Shown piece after piece: positions 10,988 through 20,950 of a stretch of DNA of 64,000 nt. The position numbers and the translations under genes are program-made. The first letter of the stretch is position 1. Each line of letters begins with the position of its first letter. The notes under the pieces were generated by a model, which saw only the letters and a program-made list of their open reading frames with translations, was not told where the DNA came from and did no database searches. The stretch spans positions 77,148,596-77,212,595 of the forward strand of contig CM050454.1 in the NCBI GenBank assembly GCA_027563935.2. The letters run 5' to 3'. The DNA is from Costus lasius (lineage: Eukaryota > Streptophyta > Magnoliopsida > Zingiberales > Costaceae).

Positions 10988-13900
10988 TGTAAGATCCAAG
11001 GATCTTAAGTTCTGGTAAGCATTATTTTCTATGATAAATTATGATAAATTATTGATGTAAATAAAATTATTAACTGAGTTATTATTCCTGAGTATTGATT
11101 GTTAATTTATGATAAATTAACTAGAGATTTTGTTGTTAATTAACTGATTTATTGATTGTTAATTTGTAATTAATGGATTTGAGTTTATTTGGTTGTTAAT
11201 TTATTGTAAATTAATTAGAGATTATTGATTTGATTATTGGCTGTTAATTTATGATAAATTATTATTGGTTGTCCATGATAAATTAATTAGGATTTATGGG
11301 TTGTAAATTGTAAGTTAATTAATTAGACCTTATTGGTTAATTAAGTCCTTATTGGATTTCGGTTAAGTGAATGGTTAATGGTTAAGTTAATTAAATTAAT
11401 TGGTTAACTATGGGTTATTGGGTTTGAAAAATTCGAAATTATGAGTTAAATGGGTTAAACCCTATTGGAATTAATTGGTTAATGGGTTTAAAATTTAAAA
11501 ACCCAAAGTTTAAGTGGTAATATCGACTAGGGTGAGATTGTGGGCGTTTTTTTTTGGCTTGAGGAAATCTTGGGGCGGCTAGGGCAAAGAAGAAGGCGAT
11601 TCTTGGAGTTGTTGAGGTGATTTTCTTCATCTTCTTCCCCTTGGCGATTTTTCCTTGAAGTGAAGAAATTTCCTTGGTGTTTGGTGGTGACATCAAAGGC
11701 TTTGAACGATTTCTTTTGTGGAAAATTTTCGGTTTAAGAGGTGAGTGGATTTTCTCTTCCACTTAATCCATGTATGCTTGAGATTATTGCTTAGAAACAT
11801 GGCATGAACCCTTAATTTCAATTTTTGTACATGTTTCTATGTTTTCCCTAAAATTTCGAAAACCCTAGATTGTATGAGAATTAGGGCTTTTCATTTTTAA
11901 GGCTTCTAATCATCAATTAGACCTTGTTTAAGCATGTATGTAGCTTTAGTTTTTCAATTGCATGAAGTTTAGGGCTTGAATGAGAATTTCGACCCTTCTT
12001 CATGAAGTTACGCCCAAATGCATGGGTAAAATTTGGGGAAAACTTGATATTCATGAAATTAGGTATATGAGGACTCTACTGTAATTTTTTGAGAATTTTT
12101 AGAAATAAAAGTTTCTGTTGACTGACATTGACCTAGGGGTAATTCGGTAAATTTTCTAGTTAAAATTGGGGAAAACTTGAAATTTCGAATCTAGGGATCA
12201 TGAGGGATGTAATGAATATTTTTACGAAATTTTTGGATAACTTTTCCTGCATGACTTAAACTTTGAACTAGGGGTATTTCAGTCTTTTGTTATCAGAACT
12301 AGTAGAAAACTATGAAGTTGTGATATTCTACATTTATGTTAATTGTGAACGAAATTTGGTGAATTTTCTGTATTATTATGTATTTTTAATTGAATGGTGT
12401 ATGTAGAAAGTAATGACATGAAATATTGATAGAGAACATTGGTTGATAACTTAGCAAAATTACACTGAACTGACCAGCCTGAAATTTAAGGACTACACTA
12501 TGTTATGTGATTTTTAAATATTGTGATTTGTGATTTTTGGCATGTTAAGTGATCTTTGAATATGTGAATATTATGTGGTTATGTGAAATTCGAAAATTAT
12601 GTGGTTATGAGGTTCGAATATTATGTGTTGTGATTATGTGATGGTTAGGACTAAGGCTAGGTGTAACTATGAACTCAAGGGGATAGCCCTGTTATGTGAT
12701 ATGTTAAGGGTTTGAATTTCAGCCCTGTATTGTGATATGTGAGGAGGTTGATGTTCAGCCTGCCTATTGTGATTATTGTGATGGGGGTTGATGTTCAGCC
12801 TGCCGATGTGATTTTGTGATGGCTATCCTAGAGTCTAGTTGACACTTAGGAGTCCACCTTTGTGAAATGTGAAATAAGATATGTGTGTTGTCCAGTAGGA
12901 ACCTTTTGGGAGAACGGGTTTTGACCCAAAGTGCCATGTCTTGGTCAGACAGGGGCCACCTCTTGATGTCATTACTCTTTTATGTGTTGGGAATGGTATA
13001 AGACCCAAAGTGCCATGTCTTGGTCAGACAGGGGCCACCTCTTGATGTCACCATTCTCGTTTTGTGTTGGGAATGATATAAGACCCAAAGTGCCATGTCC
13101 TGATCAGACAGGGGCCACCTCTTGATGTCATCATTCTCGTTTTATGTTATGGCGGGATAGACCAGCGTGCCACGTCGTGACCTGACGGGGGCCACCTCCT
13201 GATTCTATTCTCGTTTTATGTTATGGCGTGATAGACCAGCGTGCCACGTCGTGACCTGACGGGGGCCACCTCCTGATTCTATTCACTGTCCATGTTTATG
13301 TGTTGCACGAGATTTTGCAGCTCCCAGTGCTTTGGCCAAGCCGGGTTAGACCATATTGGTCACTTATGATATGCTGGACAACTAGGTTAAAAATGTGTTG
13401 GTGTGTTTAGTTGGTTTAGAATATGTGTGTTTAGTTGGTTTAGAGTATAACTCTAGAACCTGAGTTTGTTTAGAACCTGAGTTGATTATGTTAGTGTGTA
13501 CATCTGACTGTTTATGTGACTTCTGTATATTTAATCTGGTGATATGTTGACATTATGTTCCTGTTAAAGATTTTTAAAACAATCTGCCTATATTTTTGAG
13601 TGTATGTTATGGATGGTCAATTAGACTATCCACTCACTGGGCTGTGTAGCTCACCCCTCACTATTTTCAGGTATAGAGCAGGAGCGCAGTTAGCATGATA
13701 TTGATGTTGTGATTTATGCTTATGATGTCGGTTGTGGCCCCATGTTTATGCTTAATTAATTTGAGGCTGGCTGTGGCCGAATATGAATTTTATGATTTAT
13801 GTGAACCATGTGATGTGAACCATGTGAACTATGAAAAATTGTGTTGCCAGACTGTGGCAGTTAAATGATGTTGATTCTTGTGTCACCGCGGGCTTCAGCC

Positions 13901-14220
13901 TGGTTTCGGTGTTTGGTATTAGTTTATAAAATCGATTTTGTGGATTTGTTTTGAAATTGGAGTTGATGTGTATTTTTGCAATCGGTTTTGATACAACTGT
14001 AACGTGCATATGTCTAGTGCACGTATTGCGTGGTGGCAGGTACCTTTATGAGATTTATGATTTGTGATTCGAAGATTTTATGTGTTTGGAGTTTTGAAAA
14101 TTTTCAGATCGTGTTTTCTTGAACTCGGTTTTACCTAGCATTTGATCGATCTTATATGAAACATCCTATTCCCTTTGTGATTGTGTTCTTTGTTTGGGGT
14201 TAAGAATGTGGGATGTTACA
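10988..14220 (+). mobile_element. Gypsy solo LTR embedded in the copia 3' LTR
   Basis: It starts TGTAAGATCC and ends GGGATGTTACA, the same ends as the LTRs of the complete gypsy element at 20951-24204 and 28986-32239. It is 3233 bp and flanked by perfect 5-bp TSDs GTATG (10983-10987 and 14221-14225). Sequence similarity to those LTRs is obvious throughout, with many substitutions and indels, so it is an older member of the family. A second copy, missing its first part, sits at the homologous place in the 5' copia LTR (647-3536). Confidence 0.95.
12923..13286 (+). repeat. Minisatellite inside the gypsy LTR (3' copy)
   Basis: This is the same five-unit array as at 2239-2602, shifted by exactly 10684 bp. 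Retention of an identical, slippage-prone array in both LTRs supports very recent common origin of the two LTRs. Confidence 0.85.
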
Positions 14221-15904
14221 GTATGCCCTTAAGGCTAATGTTTGAGGCCTATGGGAATGTAACAAGTATCATGTAATAAACTCTATGTGTTTATAAAGGC
14301 ATGGTTGTTATTCAGTTAGCTACATTGTCTGCTGCAATATATGTTCTTCTGAATAATGTCTCAAAGCTGTTCAGCTGGGCTGACATGCTATTATGTCCTT
14401 AGTCGATATATCTTGGTAAACATGAGACAGCCTCGATATGGTTAAGACTAATATGTGTTCTAATCTTATAGGATGCTTCGAGCATGGAATAAGATGTAGA
14501 CTCATGGGTACATGGGATGTACTGGACAGACCCTACTAGGATGTTCAATTGTTTGTCACAATGTGAATATTCCTTGATTAAGACAAGTGGCACATTTCCT
14601 CTGACTTGAGATCACTTGTGTTTTCTAAATGATGATTGTCATTGTTTTGAGGTAGTTCAATATCATTTGAAACATAATGATTATAGACTATCTTGGATGG
14701 TGAGCTTGAATCAGGTTAGAGCACTAGTGATAGACATAGGATTGCCGTCTCCTTGTTTAAGGAGTGTGATGTTCTAAAGGGGCCCCCTGGATGAGATGAT
14801 TGAGAGAGTGTATGGCCATACCCAGGTGACAGTGCTCATCTGTTCTAATCATGCTCATCATATTGGAGTTACGAGCTTGACAGGCTTGTCCAATAAGAAC
14901 ATCCAGTGGCAAAGGAAATATGTATGCTTTGTGAATTGATTCACACTTGTGCTGTTTTTGGGTGAAGTCTTGGAAGACTCTTTCCTTGATATCGGGAGAC
15001 AGTGATGTGTTGCTAGATACCCCTCACTGGTTGTGATAATGTAAATTATCGTTACCGATGTTTTAAGGAAACCCTCAGGGTCGCACAATTGATGATATGG
15101 CTTACTTAAGTCAGATCGTGTGGACTGAATTGTTTCGGGTTCAGTTTAAAGGGATTTAATCTCTGATTGTGAGTGAGATCTGGTCTGATCATGTTTGATT
15201 GATTAGGGCTTGAGATCGGTAAGCTTCGATCGAGAGAAGAGATGCTAGATCGGTCAGATCAGGAGCATCATAGAGATCAACGGCTAGATCTGGAACCTTA
15301 GGGTTTTAATATGATCTAGGCCATGTCGTTTGGTTTATTTGGTAATTGAACCAAAATTAAATTAAACCAAAATGGTTCAAGCATTGGCGACAAGTTCACT
15401 TGGCGTGAACATGTTGGGCGGTTAGTGGTGCTATTTTTAGCAACCATGATCTCCACTTGGAGACACTCACGTTCGAAAGAGAGTGCTCTCTCTATTCTCG
15501 CCACTTGAACGCATTCCTCTTTTTTTTTGTTTTTCCGTGGGTAACGACGCCTTGGATTTGGAGGAGAAATCGGCAAAGAAAAGATCTCTTCATCCCTTTC
15601 TCATTTTCGATCAAAGACTTCTTTGGATCTTGCTAGCACAAGGATCGCAAAGAGGAGTAGGCGACATCAACTGTGTGCGTCACCTCTGGAGAAGATCTGC
15701 TTTGATCTTTGCTTCCTAGGCGCCATTCGAAATGGCTATGGTATGAGTTTTATCTCTTACATGCAATCGTTTCCATTTGGTTGATCATATCACATGAACC
15801 GATTCTTGAAACCCTAATCCGCTGCCCAAAAATTTTATGCGCCACTGCCTAGGGTTTTCGCTCCCCCTAGAAGGGGACCCCCCTTAGTTTAAGGGGTACT
15901 TTCA

Positions 15905-16771
15905 ACCCTGAGGGTTTCCTTTAAATGTCGGTAACGATAACTTACGTTATCACGATCAGTGAGGGGTATCTAGCAACACATCACTGTCTCCCGATATAAA
16001 GGAAAGAGTCTTCCAAGACTACACCCAAACCACAGCACAAGTGTGAATCAACTTCACTAGGCATACATGTTTCCTTTGCCACTGGATGTTCTTATTGGAC
16101 AAGTGTGTCAAGCCTGTAGCTCCAATATGATGAGCATGATTAGACCAGATGAACATAGTCACCTGGGTATGGCCATACACTTTCTCAATCATCTCATTCA
16201 GGGGGGCCCCTTTAGAACATCACACTCCTTAAGCAAGAAGACGGCAATCCTATATCTATCACTAGTGTCCTAACCTGACTCATGATCATTATCCAAGATA
16301 GTCTATAACCATTATGTTTCAAATGATATTGAACTACCTCAAAACAATGACAATCATCATTTAGAAACACAAGTGATCTCAAGTCAGAGGACATGTGCCA
16401 CTTGTTGCAAACAAGGATTATTCACATTGTGACAAGCAATTGAATATCCTAGTAGGGTCTGTCCAGTACATCCAATGTACCCATGAGTCTACATCTTATT
16501 CCATGCTCGAAGCATCCTATAAGATTAGAACACATATTAGTCTCAATCATATCAAGGCTGTCTCATGTTCACCAAGATATCTCGACTAAGGACATTACAG
16601 CATGTCAGCCAAGCTGAACAGCATTGAGACATTATTCAGAAGCACACTTATTGCAGCAGACAATGTAACATACTGAATAACAACCATTGCCTTTATAAAC
16701 ATAAGAGTTTATACATGATACTGAAAGAATCCCAAGGCCTCAAACATTAGCCTTAAGGGCATACCCCAACA
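15905..16771 (-). repeat. 5' part of the old inverted copia LTR, with the empty gypsy site
   Basis: On the minus strand this starts TGTTGGGGTATGCCC at 16771 and follows the copia LTR to a point equivalent to 4397, diverging moderately. The LTR reads straight from GGGGTATG into CCCTTAAGG, where the young element carries 3.2 kb of gypsy LTR. It is therefore a pre-insertion allele of the family. TTAAG at 16772-16776 matches 455-459. Confidence 0.88.
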
Positions 16772-16776
16772 TTAAG

Positions 16777-17185
16777 CAATCGGTTTAACAAAGGTCTTAA
16801 ACTTTGGTCAGATAATGACGCACACACCTTGCTCTTTCATGTGGACTAGTTGATGCAATCTCAGGTTCAACGATTCAACCGATGAGGCATTGCAACAATT
16901 GCTATCTGAAACAATTCTGTGCAGTTTTAACTTTCCGATCTGACTAGCTATATTGGTTGTAGATAATCTACATGCTCAAATAGGAATTTACCCTGCATTT
17001 TGATACGCATGCAAAGAACTTATTTAGTTCAACAATGTGGTTTATTTAGTTTGAATATTGGATGACTAGAACCCACTCTCTGACATTGCTACAATTGGTA
17101 AATGATAATTCTCTGAATCCTAAATTCTGGCTGTTTCGTGAAATTTGGCATTTTCTAAAAAAATTAAAAAATAAATAATTGAGTT
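16777..17185. other. Unassigned A/T-rich sequence
   Basis: I see no gene or domain. By TSD logic it is the continuation of 1-454. It borders the truncated end of the gypsy protease fragment to the right, so the element that owned that protease was cut here or interrupted by unrelated DNA. Confidence 0.5.
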
Positions 17186-18641
17186 TTACATCAGTAGTTT
17201 TGTCACACTCTTCCCCCCTACATCAATCAATGACGATCTTGCATGAGTATCCGTTACACTAATGTAGGCATAAAAGATACTCGTACGCCTCCAATCTTTT
17301 GAAGGCGGGGTTTGGACTAACGTGCAATGCACAACTGCCATAGTGGGTTGGGGTTTGTTATCTTCACTCAACTAGCACTCAAGGTCAACATCGTGCTTAG
17401 ATGGTGCATAATACGGGGTGGGGCAATTACGGGCCTAGTTGTTATGCAAAGCCCACTTGGGGCAGTCTCTAATGAAATGACCTGGTTATTGACAGCGGTG
17501 GCAAACAACACGGTTTGTTGGGATTCTAGTAGGGACTTCCCCTTCTCCTCCCACATCAAGCGATGGGGTTGGGCCTCCACGGGAGCAAGCCTAGGTGAGG
17601 TACGCATAGCAGGAACCCTACATGACTCCAAGGTTTCTTGGTGGACTGGGCTACTCCAAAGGCCCGACGAGTGGGTACAAACTCCGGTTGGCGCACGTGA
17701 CCCTTAAAGTCCTGCTCAAGCTCGAGAGCATGCTGGAAGGTTTAGTCAAGGGACTCCAAAGTATAGGCAGACAATGCACGCCTAATCTCAGAACGGAGAC
17801 TGTTCTTAAATCGCGATAAGGTAAAGGCTGAGTCCTCTCTAAGGTTGCACCTAATCACTAACTCGTCGAACCGAATCATGTATTCAGATACAGTATCGAA
17901 CCCTTGGGAAATACTATTGTATTGGTCCAAAATATATTGCCAGTAAGACAGCGGAATGTACATCTCCTCCCAACGTATGATCAGAGGGAGATTCTGGTAG
18001 TCATTTTGCTGCTCCACATTAGTCCAATGTAGGCGGGCTAGACTGACTAGTAGGAGATGCGCGAAGTTAATGCGCTAACACTCAAGCATGTCGCTCCAGT
18101 CAAAGTAGTGGTCGACACCCATGGTCTAGTCAAGGAAGGCTTTCAGGTCAAGACTACTATCAAAGGGTGGGGGTGAGATCTCAACAAGACCACAAAAATC
18201 ATTGTCTTCATGAATCCTACCGAACCTAGGCCTGGGCCGAGGCCTTTTCATGGTTCGGGGCCTTTCTTTGGCCTAATCAACATCATCCTCATATGGCACG
18301 TCCTCATAGGCCGGGCTACCATAATGGCGATGCCCATGGTCGGCTTTAAGGGACTCATGTACATGACGTGTGTCCTCGGTCGGCACCCTTGGTGGTGGGG
18401 GTAGTCGGACAACGCGAAGTTGGGGCCTCGACTCAGATGGTTCAGAGCAATCGGCCAATAGTCGGATTGTTGTGGCAACTTGCTGAACTGAGTTAGTAAG
18501 TTGTCGCATCATGTGCTCCAAATCGTCTAATCGCTTAGATGTACAATTGCTCGACCCTACCAGGTCCTTAGTTATGTCCGTAGTGGGATTAGGGTCTTGG
18601 GGAGAAGAAGGTTGGTAACTAGCTCCTGATCTAGTTGCCAT
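17186..18641 (-). pseudogene. Ty3-gypsy-like gag-protease remnant
   Basis: Reading leftward from the ATG at 18641 (MATRSG...), a hydrophilic N-terminal region with a predicted helix (LDDLEHMMRQLTN) runs to a stop at 18273. The retrotransposon gag core follows in another frame (17742-18017; WEEMYIP..YWQYILDQYNSISQG..SVSEYMIRF-like pattern). A zinc knuckle at 17462-17503 reads C-x2-C, then an in-frame TAA, then PGHFIRDC. A protease-like end (17186-17371; SLIDVGGKSV, resembling the IDGGS motif of some gypsy proteases) is followed by a stop. Several stops and frame changes show it is dead. Reverse transcriptase and later domains are absent. The lineage within gypsy was not settled. Confidence 0.72.
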
Positions 18642-18742
18642 GAACAAATGGTGAGATTCGACCAAAATGCTGAAAGGCGAAAATCCATAAAAACCGCATG
18701 CAACGGGAAGGACACAAGTAATACGAATTACCGTGAACCTCA

Positions 18743-18753
18743 CTCTGATACCA
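18743..18753 (-). other. Primer binding site of the gypsy remnant
   Basis: On the minus strand this reads TGGTATCAGAG, complementary to tRNA-iMet, about 100 bp upstream of the gag start at 18641. It places the 5' LTR end (…GCGTCA) at 18758 and confirms minus orientation. Confidence 0.75.
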
Positions 18754-18757
18754 GATT

Positions 18758-20155
18758 TGACGCAGACTGATTATAGGATAGATGTCCTTAGCTCCGACTC
18801 TAGGCTTTGGGTGACAATGCAATGATTAAAGCTGGGAGAGGGTCTTTAGATGAGGGAGGTAAAACTGCATTCGGAGGGGAAACTGATCAAGAAAGCAATG
18901 CTGAAACCCATCGAGATACGTATCCAAGAAACACCGATAAACGACGAAGAACAACAACACTCAACTACTGGAATTAACTCACTTACCTCAAGCGAACAAG
19001 CTAATCGTTACTCCTTGCATGTACGTTAGGGTAGCCACATAGTTTGGCGAATAGCTCGGTGCCTTAACCCTAGATGCACAAATGAACAAGAACTATCTCG
19101 CGCCTCTGGCAAGCAGAAGAATGAGGGGTAAACAAAAAAATCAAACACATGAAGGGTAGAAAACAGGAGTTACCCTGACGCATGAAGCGTGATTTACTTC
19201 TTTGATTAAACAGGAATTGAGACACCACTAGGATGGGCCTCGTAGGTTATACGCCTCTCCGACTACAACAAGAATTGAGATACTACAAGGCTGGACCTCG
19301 GAGGTTATACACCCCTTCAACTATAACTCTCACAACTCTCCACAAGTGAGCTTCTCCTTCCTAAGCAATCTGAAAACTATTTCTCCCTTGCCCTTCTTTT
19401 ATAAGCTAAGCGGGCATGGGTGGTTATAACAACTCTATGGCATAGTTATTGGAAGGTTCTAACTACCCCAACAATCTAAAAGCTGAAAACAAGTACAGGG
19501 AACAAAATCCCAACAACTAAAGTAGCTGGTCCAAGCTTTGAATGGGCTGTGCTTGGAATTGGACACCTTGGGCTGAATGGGCTGCCTAAACCATTTCTAA
19601 ATAGGCCACGACAAAGCAACAGAAGCGGCTAATGATAGGTTGTTTCATGGTGGTGTGGGCAAACTCCTACACCGAGTTGGATAGCACGTTGTTGTATTGG
19701 GCAGGTGGCGGTTCTTCAGGCCTTTGTGGGAGCAAACACATGGGCTGGATGGGCTTTGTGTGGATGGAGGTAGTACTTATAATGCCCATATATTGCTCCG
19801 AAGGCATGCTCGAACATTGGGAGCGTCGAAGGGCCTTTGAATTCATTGGTTTGGCACTTCTGGCCACTTCATGATCTGGCTATGATCATGATCATCTCGG
19901 CATGATGATTTCTTCACTTCGGCTAGAGTTACGGCTCAGTCATGATTTCTTCACTTTGGCTAGAGTGATGGCTCGCCTGGACTCACCGGAGCTCGCTTGC
20001 ATGATTCGCTGCTGGCTTGCGTCAGCAGCACTACTGCCACATGCTCAAACATCATTGCCCCGACACTCGTGTGCTCTAGCCCTTGCATGAGTCACTTTTA
20101 GGCTGATTTTAACTTGGTCAATGGCTTAAGTTGATTATGTCAATCAGGCCTAACA
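18758..20155 (-). repeat. Putative 5' LTR of the gypsy remnant
   Basis: The sequence right of the primer site should be the LTR of the gag-protease fragment. Its inner end is TGACGCAG on the plus strand. The outer end could not be fixed because no second LTR copy is in the window. It contains no coding sequence. A 37-bp unit containing ATTTCTTCACTT is tandemly repeated at 19904-19977. The right edge abuts the TSD CTAGG (20156-20160) of the next element. Confidence 0.5.
19904..19977 (+). repeat. Two-unit 37-bp tandem repeat
   Basis: Both units contain GATTTCTTCACTT followed by GGCTAGAGT and a GGCTC motif, with several substitutions between them. No function is apparent. Confidence 0.7.
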
Positions 20156-20160
20156 CTAGG

Positions 20161-20950
20161 TGTGATGCTTAAATCATTTGGACCAGGCCAAAAGGGGAGG
20201 CCCTAGTCGTCCAACGCGGACAGCCTAGATCCAGTCCCTCTGCCCGATTTCGTATGCACGTGGAAGAAGATGAAATCGGGCTTGTCGATGCAACTCTCGA
20301 CGGAATCTTTGGTGATGTTCTTGGCGACGACAACGGCGGCGACTCCGGGCGAAATCCTCGGCAATGTCTTCGGAATGATCAGCGGCCCCTCTCCGGCGAG
20401 GACTACGGGTGGACGTAGTCAGAAGAGGAATTCGGCTGGCAAAGGCATGCGAAGGAAGGATCGGCAAAATCACGTATGGTGGTGTGATTCAGGGAGTCTG
20501 AAAATGGTAGGATCAGCTGGAGAGCCGATCCCCTTCCATAGGCAGCACCCTTTGTCCCCTTCAAGAACCGGAGTGGACAAGCGAGATGGGGTAGAGCAGG
20601 CGAGCGCGACTTCCCCACTTGGGAGTCTTTGGCAACACTCTTCCCAGCCTCCGTCCAAGTAGAAGAGAGGGGGAGGTGGGTCTAGAACCACGGTGACGTG
20701 GTTCTACTGCCTCCCCCATGCGAGTTCGGCGGCTTGGTCAACGACGAGAGATTCTAGCGAGGTTAGGGAGAGAACTGTAGTCGACGGCGAGGGGCCGTCG
20801 ACATGGGAGAGCGAAACAGAGAGGGTTTAGGTAGGTTTGGATTAATGTAAATGGAAATTTCCCTTATTATCTCTGTCTTCCCCGGTGAACTCCTACTCCT
20901 TTGTGTTTCCCGGTGAAGGTCTTCTTCACCATCCCCGGCGGCATGGAAAG
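20161..20950 (+). repeat. 5' LTR of the small element, part 1
   Basis: It matches 32963-33756 with scattered substitutions. Compared with the 3' LTR it lacks about 14 bp containing the TATA-like CTATAAGG (3' LTR ~33627). The last five bases, GAAAG, are the TSD of the inserted gypsy element. The 5' LTR resumes at 32245. Confidence 0.85.

Larger units (their letters stand above)
647..15904 (+). mobile_element. Full-length Ty1-copia retrotransposon with chimeric LTRs
   Basis: The parts in order are a truncated 5' LTR (647-5220), tRNA-Met primer site (5223), 1.85 kb leader, one gag-pol frame (7074-10955), polypurine tract (10962-10975) and complete 3' LTR (10976-15904). Domain order GAG-PR-INT-RT-RNaseH defines Ty1-copia. 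The LTR start TGTTGGGGTATGCCC and the LTR size without the insert (about 1.7 kb) suggest the Angela/Tork side of the superfamily. The two LTRs show no differences at the places compared, and their spacing is a constant 10684 bp over 4.5 kb, so insertion is recent. The right TSD would be ACCCT (15905-15909); the left copy was lost with the deleted LTR start. Each LTR carries a gypsy LTR just inside its left end. Confidence 0.93.
10976..15904 (+). repeat. Complete 3' LTR of the copia element, 4929 bp, chimeric
   Basis: It starts TGTTGGGGTATG (12 bp of copia), then switches to a complete gypsy LTR (10988-14220), then a second GTATG and the remaining 1.68 kb of copia LTR, ending GGGGTACTTTCA. The copia part alone would be about 1.69 kb. 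The insertion lies 12 bp from the LTR end, in the extreme left of U3, so sequences the copia element needs further right are undisturbed. The last part has CCACTTGAAC..CATTCC and pyrimidine-rich sequence without recognised genes. Confidence 0.93.

Noticed and set aside
17193..17208. A GGGGGGAAGAGTGTGACA purine tract and LTR start on the minus strand next to the gypsy remnant
   Set aside because: It is the coding sequence of the protease-like DVGGKSVTK segment in frame with the fragment, and no matching LTR start exists at the other LTR (18758-20155).
17327..17707. 126-codon plus-strand frame
   Set aside because: It is antisense to the gag zinc-knuckle region, which carries the recognisable motifs.
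20270..20662. 130-codon plus-strand frame and minus-strand frames around 20225-20691
   Set aside because: These lie in a GC-rich LTR of a gene-less element, and matching frames in the sister LTR (32864-33588) are not conserved in length or frame.
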